From Lysobacter capsici (GTDB lineage Bacteria > Pseudomonadota > Gammaproteobacteria > Xanthomonadales > Xanthomonadaceae), in assembly GCF_018732085.1 (NCBI RefSeq), contig NZ_CP076103.1, forward strand, positions 4,650,001-4,714,000: DNA of 64,000 nt, in the 5' to 3' direction. Both the position numbers and the translations under genes were made by a program. The stretch's first letter is position 1, and the number at the start of each line of letters is the position of its first letter. Shown here one piece after another: positions 1 to 7,800 of the stretch. Below the pieces are notes generated by a model, which saw nothing but the letters and a program-made list of their open reading frames with translations, did not search any database and was not told the origin of the DNA.

Positions 1-71
1 ATGCCCATCAGCGGTGCCCTGGGGCGCCGCCGCATTCGCGCTCGCCGCTCAGGGCGTCCGCGGCTCGCCAT
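1..71 (-). CDS. possible 5' end of a gene downstream of lemA (cut by window edge)
   Basis: A reading frame stays open from an ATG at 71 (or a second in-frame ATG at 35) to the left edge, just downstream of the lemA stop. The visible residues are Arg-rich and short. In many proteobacteria lemA is followed by a TPM-domain (YgcG-like) membrane protein, so this could be its N-terminus, but nothing in the visible residues proves that. No clear ribosome binding site is present. Confidence 0.2.
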   Translation of the reverse strand, partial: MASRGRPERRARMRRRPRAPLMG

Positions 72-101
72 CGATGCGCGCGAACGCGCGGCACGGCCGG
101 C

Positions 102-731
102 TCAGCCGCCGGCCGAGGGCGGCGCGGGTGCCGGGGCAGGCGCCGGGGCGGCGGCCGGCTGGCCGAAATCGACCTTCGGCGCTTCCTGGATTTCGGCCGC
201 GTTCTGCACGGTGAAATTCGGCTTGGTCGCGTAGCCGAACATCTTGGCGGTGAGGTTGGTCGGGAACTGGCGCAGGTAGGTGTTGTAGTCCTGGACCGCG
301 GCGATGTAGCGCTGGCGTTCCACGGTGATGCGGTTTTCGGTGCCTTCCAGTTGGGTCTGCAGGCTCAGGAAGCCCTGGTCGGCCTTGAGCTGCGGGTAGT
401 TTTCGCTGACCACCAGCAGGCGGCCGATCGCCCCGCGCAACTCGCCCTGGGCCTGTTCGAACTGCTGCAGCGAGGCCGGATCGTTGGCGTTGACGTTGAT
501 GCTGCCGACCTTCGAACGCGCTTCGGTCACCTGCACCAGCACCTGCTGCTCGTGGCTGGCGTAGCCCTTCACCGTCGCGACCAAGTTCGGCACCAGGTCG
601 GCGCGGCGCTTGTAGACGTTGAGCACCTGCGACCAGGCGGCGGTCACCGCTTCGTCCTTCTGCTGGATGGTGTTGTAGCCGCAGCCGCTGAGCACGACGG
701 TCAAGGCAAGCACGATCAAGGCTCGGAACAT
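102..731 (-). CDS. lemA: LemA family lipoprotein
   Basis: A 209-residue protein of the LemA family, a membrane-anchored coiled-coil protein of unknown biochemical role. The N-terminus is a lipoprotein signal: hydrophobic residues 3-14 followed by a lipobox ending at Cys17 (LSGC). The family signature follows: the YNxIQ segment just after the Cys, then helices including RRADLVPNLVATVKGYASHE and a late FPTNLTAKMFGY segment. The last ~20 residues are an Ala-Pro repeat tail, which is an addition to the usual LemA length. The start at 731 has a GGGAGAG ribosome site 7 bases upstream. It is the first gene of a minus-strand unit running off the left edge. The family assignment is firm; the function is not known. 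Confidence 0.92.
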   Translation of the reverse strand: MFRALIVLALTVVLSGCGYNTIQQKDEAVTAAWSQVLNVYKRRADLVPNLVATVKGYASHEQQVLVQVTEARSKVGSINVNANDPASLQQFEQAQGELRGAIGRLLVVSENYPQLKADQGFLSLQTQLEGTENRITVERQRYIAAVQDYNTYLRQFPTNLTAKMFGYATKPNFTVQNAAEIQEAPKVDFGQPAAAPAPAPAPAPPSAGG

Positions 732-856
732 GGCGCGACTCTCCCGCTGGATGACGGCCGCATTGCAGCACCGGGCGGGGATCGGCGCAATGGTCGCGGT
801 GTGATGACGCCGGGCGGGCGGCCGCGACCTTGGCGAGCGGTCGTTGCGGCGAGGTG

Positions 857-977
857 TTTTGTGGGAGGGAGCTTCAGCCCCGATGCTTCCGGCTCAGATC
901 GCCCGAAACCACCGTAGCGCTGATCGAAAAGCGTCGGGGCTGAAGCCCCCTCCCACAGAAGCTCCCTCCCACAAAAG
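857..977. repeat. paired GTGGGAGGGGCTT-type palindromes (family A)
   Basis: The 732-1111 interval holds no gene. It contains a direct copy of a palindromic repeat at 857-890 (TTTTGTGGGAGGGAGCTT then CAGCCCCGATGCTT) and an inverted partner at about 921-976, with an extra truncated copy at the end. The two form a large hairpin. The same element recurs near 7.4, 12.4, 14.4 and 49.5 kb. The rest of the interval shows nothing recognisable except the terC terminator. Confidence 0.85.
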
Positions 978-1058
978 ACCTCGAAGCTGCATCGGAATTG
1001 AAACACCCTTGCACCCCGGGCCTCGACGCTCGACCGCGCCTGGCTACCACGCCGGCCA

Positions 1059-1090
1059 CAAAAAAGGCCGGCGATCGCTCGCCGGCCTTT
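1059..1090 (-). terminator. rho-independent terminator of terC
   Basis: An 8-bp perfect stem, GGCCGGCG (1066-1073) with CGCCGGCC (1080-1087), encloses a 6-base loop. On the minus strand it is followed by a run of Ts (A-run at 1059-1065 on the plus strand). It lies 22 bases beyond the terC stop. The shorter T-run on the plus side makes weak bidirectional action possible. Confidence 0.85.
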
Positions 1091-1111
1091 CGGGTTCGCA
1101 AAGCGCCGCGC

Positions 1112-1855
1112 TTACTGCGCGCTCAACCGCCGCGAAGCGCGCTTCTTGGCCCACAGGTTCAGGCACTCGACCAGCGCCGAGAAGCCCATCGCGCCGTAGA
1201 TGTAGCCCTTCGGGATATGCACTTCCAGGCCGTCGGCGATCAGGTACACGCCGACCAGGACGATGAAGGCCAGCGCCAGCATCTTGATGGTCGGGTTGTT
1301 GTCGATGAAATGGCCCAGCGGCTTGGACGCCAGCAGCATCACGCCGACCGCCAGCAGGATCGCGGCGACCATCACCGGGGTGTGGTTGGCCATGCCGACC
1401 GCGGCGATCACCGAGTCGAGCGAGAACACGATGTCGATCACCGCGATCTGCGCGATCACCGCCATGAACGACGCCGCCGGCTTGGTGTGCACGTCTTCGG
1501 ATTCGTCCTCGCCGACGATCAGGTCCTTGACCTCCATCGAGCCCTTCACCAGCAAGAACGCGCCGCCGAGGATCAGCACCAGGTCGCGCACCGAGATGCC
1601 CTGGCCGAGCACGGTGAACAGGTCGCTGGTCAGACCGGCCAGCCAGGCCAGGGTCAGCAGCAGCGCGATACGGGTGATGCAGGCCACCGCGATGCCGAAC
1701 TTGCGCGCCTTCTCGCGGCTCTCGTACGGCAGCTTGCTGACCGCGATCGAGATGAAGACGAGGTTGTCGATACCCAGCACGATTTCGATCGCGCTCAGGG
1801 TGATCAGGGTGATCCAGACTTGCGGATCGGTGAGCAGTTCAATCACGTGCGGCAT
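1112..1855 (-). CDS. TerC family integral membrane protein
   Basis: A 247-residue polytopic inner-membrane protein of the TerC/Alx (YjbE/YkoY) family, linked in characterised members to manganese export or metallation of secreted proteins. The two family signatures are visible: an acidic intramembrane motif EIVLGIDNLVFIS near residues 24-36, and the internal repeat FSLDSVIAAVG near residues 143-153. About seven hydrophobic segments are seen, with a charged cytoplasmic loop (VGEDESEDVHTKP) at the middle. The start at 1855 has a GAGG just upstream. It lies 118 bp downstream of dgkA on the same strand. I looked for a yybP-ykoY manganese riboswitch in the leader and did not find its conserved boxes. 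Confidence 0.9.
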   Translation of the reverse strand: MPHVIELLTDPQVWITLITLSAIEIVLGIDNLVFISIAVSKLPYESREKARKFGIAVACITRIALLLTLAWLAGLTSDLFTVLGQGISVRDLVLILGGAFLLVKGSMEVKDLIVGEDESEDVHTKPAASFMAVIAQIAVIDIVFSLDSVIAAVGMANHTPVMVAAILLAVGVMLLASKPLGHFIDNNPTIKMLALAFIVLVGVYLIADGLEVHIPKGYIYGAMGFSALVECLNLWAKKRASRRLSAQ

Positions 1856-1973
1856 ACCTCAAGGTGTAGTGGGAAGCCCGCGGCTGGGTCCGCGGAGGGC
1901 GCGCCGCGAGGGCGGCCCGGTTGCAACGGCCTGCGCCGTTCCGCGATGGGCGATGCGGTCCGTGCGGACGCGC

Positions 1974-2369
1974 TCAGCCCATCAGGTGGTGCCACAGCCG
2001 CGGGCCGAGGATCGCGGCCCAGGTCAGCAGCACGTTCATCAGCAGCACGAACACCGCGGCCGAGCCCATGTCCTTGGCGCGTCCGGCCAGTTCGTGGAAC
2101 TCCGGGCCGTAGCGTTCGATCACCGCCTCGACCGCGGAGTTGAGCAGTTCCACGCTCAGCACCAGCAGGATCGAGCCGATCAGCAGCGAGCGTTCGACCC
2201 CGGTTTGCCCGAAATACCAGCCGATCGGGGCCAGTACCACGAACATGTACACCTCGAGCCGGAACGAGGACTCGTGCAGCCAGGCCGCGCGCAGGCCCTG
2301 GAACGACCAGGTCGCGGCCTTGAGGATGCGACCGGGACCGCGCGGCTTGTGCCCGTATTCGTCAGCCAC
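1974..2369 (-). CDS. dgkA: diacylglycerol kinase
   Basis: A 131-residue inner-membrane diacylglycerol kinase, which phosphorylates diacylglycerol to phosphatidate and so recycles the lipid released during membrane-derived glucan or LPS modification. It shows an N-terminal amphipathic segment (residues 8-30) and three membrane helices. The active-site stretch reads VELLNSAVEAVIERYGPEFH then ELAGRAKDMGSAAV, nearly identical to E. coli DgkA including both catalytic Glu residues. The length matches the family. I chose the GTG at 2369 (VADEYGHK) because GGAG sits 7 bases upstream; an in-frame GTG at 2375 is an alternative. Upstream lies the long repeat region 2370-3614. Confidence 0.93.
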   Translation of the reverse strand: MADEYGHKPRGPGRILKAATWSFQGLRAAWLHESSFRLEVYMFVVLAPIGWYFGQTGVERSLLIGSILLVLSVELLNSAVEAVIERYGPEFHELAGRAKDMGSAAVFVLLMNVLLTWAAILGPRLWHHLMG

Positions 2370-2764
2370 GGGCACGCTCCAGGTCGGCCGCGGGGCGGAT
2401 TTGATCGGGGCACTCGGGCGGAGACGGCTCGAAGGTCGGCATGGCGTGCGGGTCTCAATCGTGCGGGCCGGGGCCGGCCGGGCGCGGCCGGGGCCGCTAC
2501 AGGGCGGAGATTTTGCCACAAGCCCGGCGGGGCTGCCCTTGCGGCGGGTTTGTTCGCGGCCGGGTCGGTGCCGGGCCGGTGGGCTGGCGCGGCTGGATTG
2601 GTGGCGCTTGGGGACCGGGGGTCGGGCTGGGCGTTGCACCTGTCCGGCGGGGCTTGGGGCGATTCGGGGTTTATCGCAGGGTCGGGTTTGCGCTTGGGCG
2701 AGGTTTGTTGGGTTGCCGATCTTCGATGGGCGGGTGATTCAAACCTGTCGACGAGGCAGCCGCA

Positions 2765-3578
2765 TCGCCGCCGCCGCAGGAGCGGCGCAAGCCGCGACCG
2801 CGCCATCGCGGCTACCTCGCAATCTTCGTCGCAATTGCGTTCCCGCGGTCGCGGCTTGCGCCGCTCCTACAGGTAGGCCATGCGGCTTTCGCCTGAAGTC
2901 GGATTTCATTTCCAGCGCTGCGAGGCTTGTAACTCGCGAGAACAAAAGCACACCCGGAGGGCGGCGCACATGGATGTGCGCCGCGCGCCACCGGGACAGG
3001 ATGTCCCGTGTGGCGCGTGCCTGCGCCTGCAACGATCGTGCGGGCCCTTGATTAAAGAAAAAGCGTTTTTCTTTGGTTACCTTTCTTTTGTCGCTTTTGA
3101 CAAAAGAAAGTAACTCGGCCGCTTGCGGACGAAAGCTGTTGCCTTTGTCTCAAAGGCTCTAGAGCTCTAAAGCTTTAGGAGCTACCAGCAGGATCAAAAG
3201 CTTCCGCCACTAAAGCGGCGGGTCACTTTCTTTTGTCAAAAGCGACAAAAGAAAGGTAACCAAAGAAAAACGCTTTTTTGTGGATCAAGTGCCCGCAAGT
3301 GCGGAGCTGACGCAGGCATGCGCCATACGGGACATCCATGTCCCGATGGCGCACGGCGTGCATCCTGCACGCCGCCCTCCGGGTGTGCGTTTGCTAACGC
3401 GAGTTAAGGGCTTCGCAGCGCTGGATGAACTGCAAGACTTCAGGCGAAAGCCACATGGCCTACCTGTAGGAGCGGCGCAAGCCGCGACCACGAAAATACG
3501 ACCACGGCGTAAATCTCGACGTTATCGCAATGTCGCGGTCGCGGCTCGCGCCGCTCCTACAGGGGCTGCGGCGGGGCT
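2765..3578. repeat. ~800 bp inverted-repeat element with ~350 bp arms
   Basis: The 1245-bp interval 2370-3614 has no convincing gene. Most of it is one imperfect inverted repeat. The left arm (about 2765-3114) read as its complement matches the right arm (3222-about 3578) almost throughout. In order from the centre it holds CTTTCTTTTGTCAAAAGCGA (shared by both arms), an ACGGGACATC...GTCCC block, a GCCGCCCTCCGGGTGTGC block, CTTCAGGCGAAAGCC, CATGGCCTACCTGTAGGAGC, and two GTAGGAGCGGCGCAAGC palindromes. The spacer 3115-3221 is itself partly symmetric around CTAAAGCTTTAG at 3167-3178. No transposase is present. The GC-rich 2440-2750 stretch next to it looks like nothing. Confidence 0.85.
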
Positions 3579-3614
3579 ACGCGGCCACCGGCGCTTCGAA
3601 CGCGCGACGCCCAC

Positions 3615-4853
3615 TCACTGCTGCCGCAACGCCTCGATCGGATCGAGCTGCGAGGCCTTGCGCGCCGGGTAGTAGCCGAAGAACAAACCGGTCGCGATCG
3701 AGAACCCCGCCGCCAAACCGATCACCTGCCCGTTCAAGGCGACCGGCAACGCGCCGAACTTGCCGACCAGCAGGGTGCCGGCAATCCCGATCGCGATGCC
3801 GATCGCGCCGCCGATCAAGGAAATCAACATCGCCTCGGCCAGGAACTGCGACTGGATGTCGCGCGGGCCCGCGCCGACCGCCATGCGCAGGCCGATCTCG
3901 CGGATGCGTTCGGTCACCGACACCAGCATGATGTTCATGATGCCGATGCCGCCGACGATCAGCGAAATCGTCGCCACCGCGCCGAGCAGCAACGACATCA
4001 GCCGCGTCGTCTGGGTGCGCGTGGCCACCACTTCGGCGATGTTGCGCACGGTGAAATCGTCGTCGCCGCCGGGCTGGATCTTGTGGCGCTGGCGCAGCAG
4101 CGCTTCGATCTGCTCCTGCGCGTACGACACGTCCTCGGCGCGGCCCACGCCGACCGCGATCTGCATCACCGCGCCGTTGGGCAGGCCCATCGCGCCGAGC
4201 AGGCGGCGACGGCCGGTTTCCAGCGGCACCAGCACCACGTCGTCCTGGTCCTGGCCGAAGCCGCCCTGGCCCTTGGGCTTGAGCGTGCCGATCACGGTGA
4301 ACGGCACCCGGCCCAGGCGGATGGTCTGGCCGATCGCGTCTTCGTCGCCGAACAACTCGCGGCGCACGCTCTCGCCGAGGATCACCGACTTGGTGCCGCT
4401 GCCGTAATCGCGCTGTTCGAAACTCGATCCGCCGGCGATCACCCAGCCGTTGATGTCGAAGAAATCCGCCTGCACGCCCTGCCACTGGGTCGACCAGTTG
4501 TTCTCGGCGAACACCGCCTGGGTGCCGCCGCGCAAGGATGCGGCCACGTACTGCACCTCGGGCACTTCGTTGCGGATCGCTTCGCCGTCGTCCTCGGTCA
4601 GGGTGAAGAAACTCGACGAACTCAGGCGCACGCCGCCGGTGCCGCGCCCGCCGCCACCGGAACTGATGTCGAGGCGATTGGAGCCTAGGCCCGAGACCAG
4701 CTTGTCGATTTCCGACTGAGTGCCCTGCCCGACCGAGACCATCACGATCACCGCGGCGATGCCGATGATCACGCCGAGCGAGGTCAGCGCGCTGCGCATC
4801 CAGTTGCCGCGCAAGGCGAAGATCGCGGTGCTCAGCACTTCGAAGAAATTCAT
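3615..4853 (-). CDS. MacB-type ABC transporter permease
   Basis: A 412-residue permease of the MacB/FtsX class. The order is an N-terminal transmembrane helix (residues ~20-42, ALTSLGVIIGIAAVIVMVS), a MacB_PCD periplasmic domain (~43-270), then three C-terminal helices of the FtsX fold (~285-310, ~335-365, ~375-400). The motif GIGIMNIMLVSVTERIREIG before the second helix is diagnostic. Such permeases are mechanotransmission exporters, not conventional transporters. The start ATG overlaps the stop of the ATPase gene by 4 bases (ATGA), so the three genes 3615-7152 form one translationally coupled operon. The exported substrate cannot be read from the sequence; macrolides, peptides and lipoproteins are known for relatives. 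Confidence 0.92.
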   Translation of the reverse strand: MNFFEVLSTAIFALRGNWMRSALTSLGVIIGIAAVIVMVSVGQGTQSEIDKLVSGLGSNRLDISSGGGGRGTGGVRLSSSSFFTLTEDDGEAIRNEVPEVQYVAASLRGGTQAVFAENNWSTQWQGVQADFFDINGWVIAGGSSFEQRDYGSGTKSVILGESVRRELFGDEDAIGQTIRLGRVPFTVIGTLKPKGQGGFGQDQDDVVLVPLETGRRRLLGAMGLPNGAVMQIAVGVGRAEDVSYAQEQIEALLRQRHKIQPGGDDDFTVRNIAEVVATRTQTTRLMSLLLGAVATISLIVGGIGIMNIMLVSVTERIREIGLRMAVGAGPRDIQSQFLAEAMLISLIGGAIGIAIGIAGTLLVGKFGALPVALNGQVIGLAAGFSIATGLFFGYYPARKASQLDPIEALRQQ

Positions 4854-5557
4854 GCGCCGGCCTCCTGCACGTGCAGCTCGCCGTCGCGCATGACGAAGAT
4901 GCGGTCGGCGTGCGCGGCCACGTCCGGGTCGTGGGTGATCAGCACCACGGTGTGATCGTCGGCCTGCAGGCGCTTGAACAGGGCCAGGATTTCCTCGCCG
5001 GTGCGGGTATCGAGCGCGCCGGTGGGTTCGTCGGCGAGCAGGATCGGCGGGCGGTTGATCAGCGCACGCGCGATCGCCACGCGCTGCTGCTGGCCGCCGG
5101 ACAGTTCGCTGGGACGGTGGCCGGCGCGCGCGCCCAGGCCGACCGATTCCAGCGCTTCGTGCGCGCGTTGCAGACGTTCCTCGCGCTTGATGTTGGCGTA
5201 GCCCATCGGCATCGCCACGTTTTCCAGCGCGCTCATCCGCGGCAGCAGGTTGAAGCCCTGGAACACGAAGCCGATCTTGTCGCGGCGCAGGATCGCGCGT
5301 TCTTCTTTATCGAGCGTGGCCACGTCGATGCCGTCGCACAGGTACACGCCGCGGGTCGGCGTGTCGAGGCAACCGATCAGGTTCATCAGGGTCGACTTGC
5401 CCGAGCCCGACGGGCCCATGATCGCGACGAACTCGCCGCGCGCGATCGACAGCTCGACACCGTGCAGCGCGATCACTTCGGCCTCGCTGCCCGGCGAATA
5501 GACCTTGCCCAGATCGCGGGTCTCGATGACCGCGGTGGCCTCAGCGGCGCGACTCAT
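4850..5557 (-). CDS. MacB/LolD-type ABC transporter ATP-binding protein
   Basis: A 235-residue cytoplasmic ATPase that drives the permease encoded at 3615. Motifs present are Walker A GPSGSGKST (48-56), the Q-loop FVFQGFNLLPRMS (~98-109), signature LSGGQQQRVAIARAL (152-166), Walker B ILLADEPTGALD (172-183) and the switch His in LITHD (207-210). The conserved extra PTRGVYLCDG loop after the first helix is typical of the MacB/LolD subfamily. The ATG overlaps the adaptor stop by 4 bases, and its own stop overlaps the permease start by 4 bases. Here ATPase and permease are separate polypeptides, unlike E. coli MacB, where they are fused. Confidence 0.95.
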   Translation of the reverse strand: MSRAAEATAVIETRDLGKVYSPGSEAEVIALHGVELSIARGEFVAIMGPSGSGKSTLMNLIGCLDTPTRGVYLCDGIDVATLDKEERAILRRDKIGFVFQGFNLLPRMSALENVAMPMGYANIKREERLQRAHEALESVGLGARAGHRPSELSGGQQQRVAIARALINRPPILLADEPTGALDTRTGEEILALFKRLQADDHTVVLITHDPDVAAHADRIFVMRDGELHVQEAGA

Positions 5558-7152
5558 TTCGTGCCGCGCCCCGTGCCGACCACGACCTCGTCGCCCTCGG
5601 CGATGTTGCCCGAGACTTCGGTCCAGCTGCCGTCGCTGGCGCCGACCCGCACCGTCACCGCCTGCGGTTCGCCCTTGACCAGTTTGTACAGCGGCACGCG
5701 GCGCGCGCTGACCAAGGCCGCGACTTCACTGTCCCATTGGCTGCGCTGCGCCTCGCTGAGCGATTCGCGGAACGCGCCGAACTGCTGATTGAACCGTTCC
5801 AGCATGCGCTGACGCGCGGCGCCGGAGATCGCGCCGCCGCCGCGGCTGGCGTTGCGGTTGTTGCTGCCACCGCCGCCACCGCCGCCCGGGCCGCGACCGC
5901 CGCCCATGATGATCGGCGCGCCGCCACCGGGCGGTCCGCCCGCGGCGCCGCCGGCCGGGGCCGCGGTGCGCGCGGCCATGCGCTGCTTCATCTGTTCCAG
6001 CGCCGCGTCGAACGCGGCCTGCTGGTTCGCATCGAGCTTGAGCTTGGCCGCGACCGCCGGCAGATCGTTGCCGAGTCCGCCGCGCGCGCCGCCGGGACCC
6101 GCGGCCGCACTGGCCGCGGCCGGGTCGTCGTCGGCCGGCTTGTAGCGCAGCGCGGCGTTGCCGACCCGCAGCACGTCGTCGCGATGGCTGACTTCGATCT
6201 CGGCGTTGGCGGTCATGCCTGGCAGCAGCACGCCGTCGGGGTTGTCGACCGCGACCACCACCGGGTAGGTGATGACGTTGCTGGTGTTGGTCGCCGACAG
6301 CCGCACCTGCTGGACGCTGCCGCGGAACTTGCGGTCGGGGAAGGAATCGACGGTGAAGTCGACGCTTTGGCCCGACTTGACCTGGCCGATGTCGGCTTCG
6401 TCGATCGCCAGCACGATCTCCATCTTCGACAGGTCCTCGGCGATCTGGAACAACACCGGCGACTGCAGGCTGGCGGCGACGGTCTGGCCGGGCTCGATGG
6501 TGCGGGTCAACACCACGCCGTCGACCGGCGCGCGGATCACCGTGCGTTGCAGGTTCAGGCGCGAGGTCTGGGTCGAGGCGATCTGCTGGTTGATCTGCGC
6601 CTGCGCGCCGGCGAGCTGCGCGCGTGCCTGATCGCGCGCGGCGCGGGCGAGGTCGGCGTCGCTGCGCGCGACCAGCTGGTTCTTGGCCAGTTCGGTCTTG
6701 CGCTGGTAGTCGAGTTCGGCGTTGCGCAAGGTGGCCTGCGCGGTCGCCAGGCCGGCGCGGGCGTTGTTGACCTGGGCGGTGCCCTGGGCGATCTGCGCCT
6801 CGTAGGTGCTCGGATCGATGCGCGCGATCACCTGGCCCTTGGTCACCCGATCGTTGAAGTCGACCAGCACGTCGGTGACCTGCCCGGAAATCTGGCTGCC
6901 CACGTCGACGGTGGAGATCGCCGACAGCGCGCCGGTGGCCGAGATCGCCACCCGGATGTCGCCGCGTTCGACCTTGGCGGTGCGATAGGCGCTCGCGGCC
7001 TGTTCGGCATTGCGCTGGCGGTAGAAGTACCAACCGCCGCCGGCCACCGCCACCACCACCACGGCGATCACGATGCGCTTGGGCCAGGGCGACCGGCGCG
7101 GGCGCAGGGTCTTGTTCGGGCTGGACGGGGAGGTCGGCTTGGCTGCGCTCAT
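5554..7152 (-). CDS. MacA-like periplasmic adaptor with a Spy/CpxP-like insert
   Basis: A 532-residue membrane-fusion (HlyD/RND adaptor) protein linking the inner-membrane MacB-like complex to an outer-membrane channel. It has a single N-terminal membrane anchor (27-46), first lipoyl half (62-117), a coiled-coil hairpin (~118-205), second lipoyl half with RAPVDGVVLTRTIEPGQTV (208-225), and a beta-barrel domain to ~335. The family then normally continues into the membrane-proximal domain, but here residues ~338-485 are an insert. It is Gly/Ala-rich with a GGGGGGGSNNRN run, and holds two helices carrying LDANQ (373-377) and LSEAQ (465-469), which resemble the LTxxQ motifs of Spy/CpxP proteins. 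The membrane-proximal domain resumes at 486. It is first in a coupled operon. Confidence 0.9.
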   Translation of the reverse strand: MSAAKPTSPSSPNKTLRPRRSPWPKRIVIAVVVVAVAGGGWYFYRQRNAEQAASAYRTAKVERGDIRVAISATGALSAISTVDVGSQISGQVTDVLVDFNDRVTKGQVIARIDPSTYEAQIAQGTAQVNNARAGLATAQATLRNAELDYQRKTELAKNQLVARSDADLARAARDQARAQLAGAQAQINQQIASTQTSRLNLQRTVIRAPVDGVVLTRTIEPGQTVAASLQSPVLFQIAEDLSKMEIVLAIDEADIGQVKSGQSVDFTVDSFPDRKFRGSVQQVRLSATNTSNVITYPVVVAVDNPDGVLLPGMTANAEIEVSHRDDVLRVGNAALRYKPADDDPAAASAAAGPGGARGGLGNDLPAVAAKLKLDANQQAAFDAALEQMKQRMAARTAAPAGGAAGGPPGGGAPIIMGGGRGPGGGGGGGSNNRNASRGGGAISGAARQRMLERFNQQFGAFRESLSEAQRSQWDSEVAALVSARRVPLYKLVKGEPQAVTVRVGASDGSWTEVSGNIAEGDEVVVGTGRGTK

Positions 7153-7402
7153 GGAGTTCGGTTCGAAGGCTATGGAGGCGCGAACGCGCGCGGCTGAATG
7201 GGGTTGACACTTGTCGCGCCGGAGTTGACCGGGTTTGGCGCGGTCGGTTCAGTTTCGTTGGCGGGACTTGGTGGATCGGGCGATGGGTTGGCTTCGTTGG
7301 CGATGGGGTCTGTCGCGGGGCATTTCTAATCGGATGCCAGGCGGCAATGAAGCGTCGCACAGCGGGCGCGCGTCGTGCATGCCGGCGCGACCGCGGCGGC
7401 GC

Positions 7403-7753
7403 TTGTGGGAGGGGCTATTGCCCCGACGCTGTTCGATCAGCGGCGACACAGCTCACGGCGGTGGAATCGATCGAGATCGGTCAAAAAAGCGCCGGCCTCA
7501 TGAAATCAATGGAAAGCCACAACTGCCTCGGAAACCTCGAAGTCTCTTGAGTGCCTTGGGAGCCCCGAAGTCTCCGTGGGAGGGGCTATTGCCCCGACGC
7601 TGTTCGATCAGCGGCGACAGAGCTCATTGCGGTGGGATCAATCCAGGTCGGAGCGGAAAGCGTCGGGGCATTGGCCCCTCCCACAAAAGACCTCGTCACC
7701 ATCACGGAGGTCGGAACGAAAGGCGTCGGGGCTCAAGCCCCTCCCACAAAAGA
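7403..7753. repeat. tandem ~171 bp units of family A palindromes
   Basis: The 648-bp interval 7153-7800 has no gene. Two direct copies (GTGGGAGGGGCTATTGCCCC) start at 7405 and 7576, a 171-bp period. Each is followed by TTCGATCAGCGGCGACA and, about 80 bases on, an inverted copy: degenerate near 7485 and clear at 7658-7690. A third inverted copy lies at 7721-7753. The centre here is ATTG or CAATG, different from the TTCAG centre seen elsewhere in the window. Positions 7153-7400 show nothing recognisable apart from the likely promoter region of the adaptor operon. Confidence 0.85.
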
Positions 7754-7800
7754 ATTCCGGGCATTCGCCAGACCGGTATGTCGCGCTAGGTCGGTCTGGC

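Noticed and set aside
1856..1973. A manganese (yybP-ykoY) riboswitch before terC
   Set aside because: The conserved boxes expected for that element are not visible in the leader, although the family often has it.
2440..2740. Small frames in the GC-rich stretch upstream of dgkA
   Set aside because: Pure low-complexity Gly/Arg/Ala translations with no homologue pattern or ribosome site.
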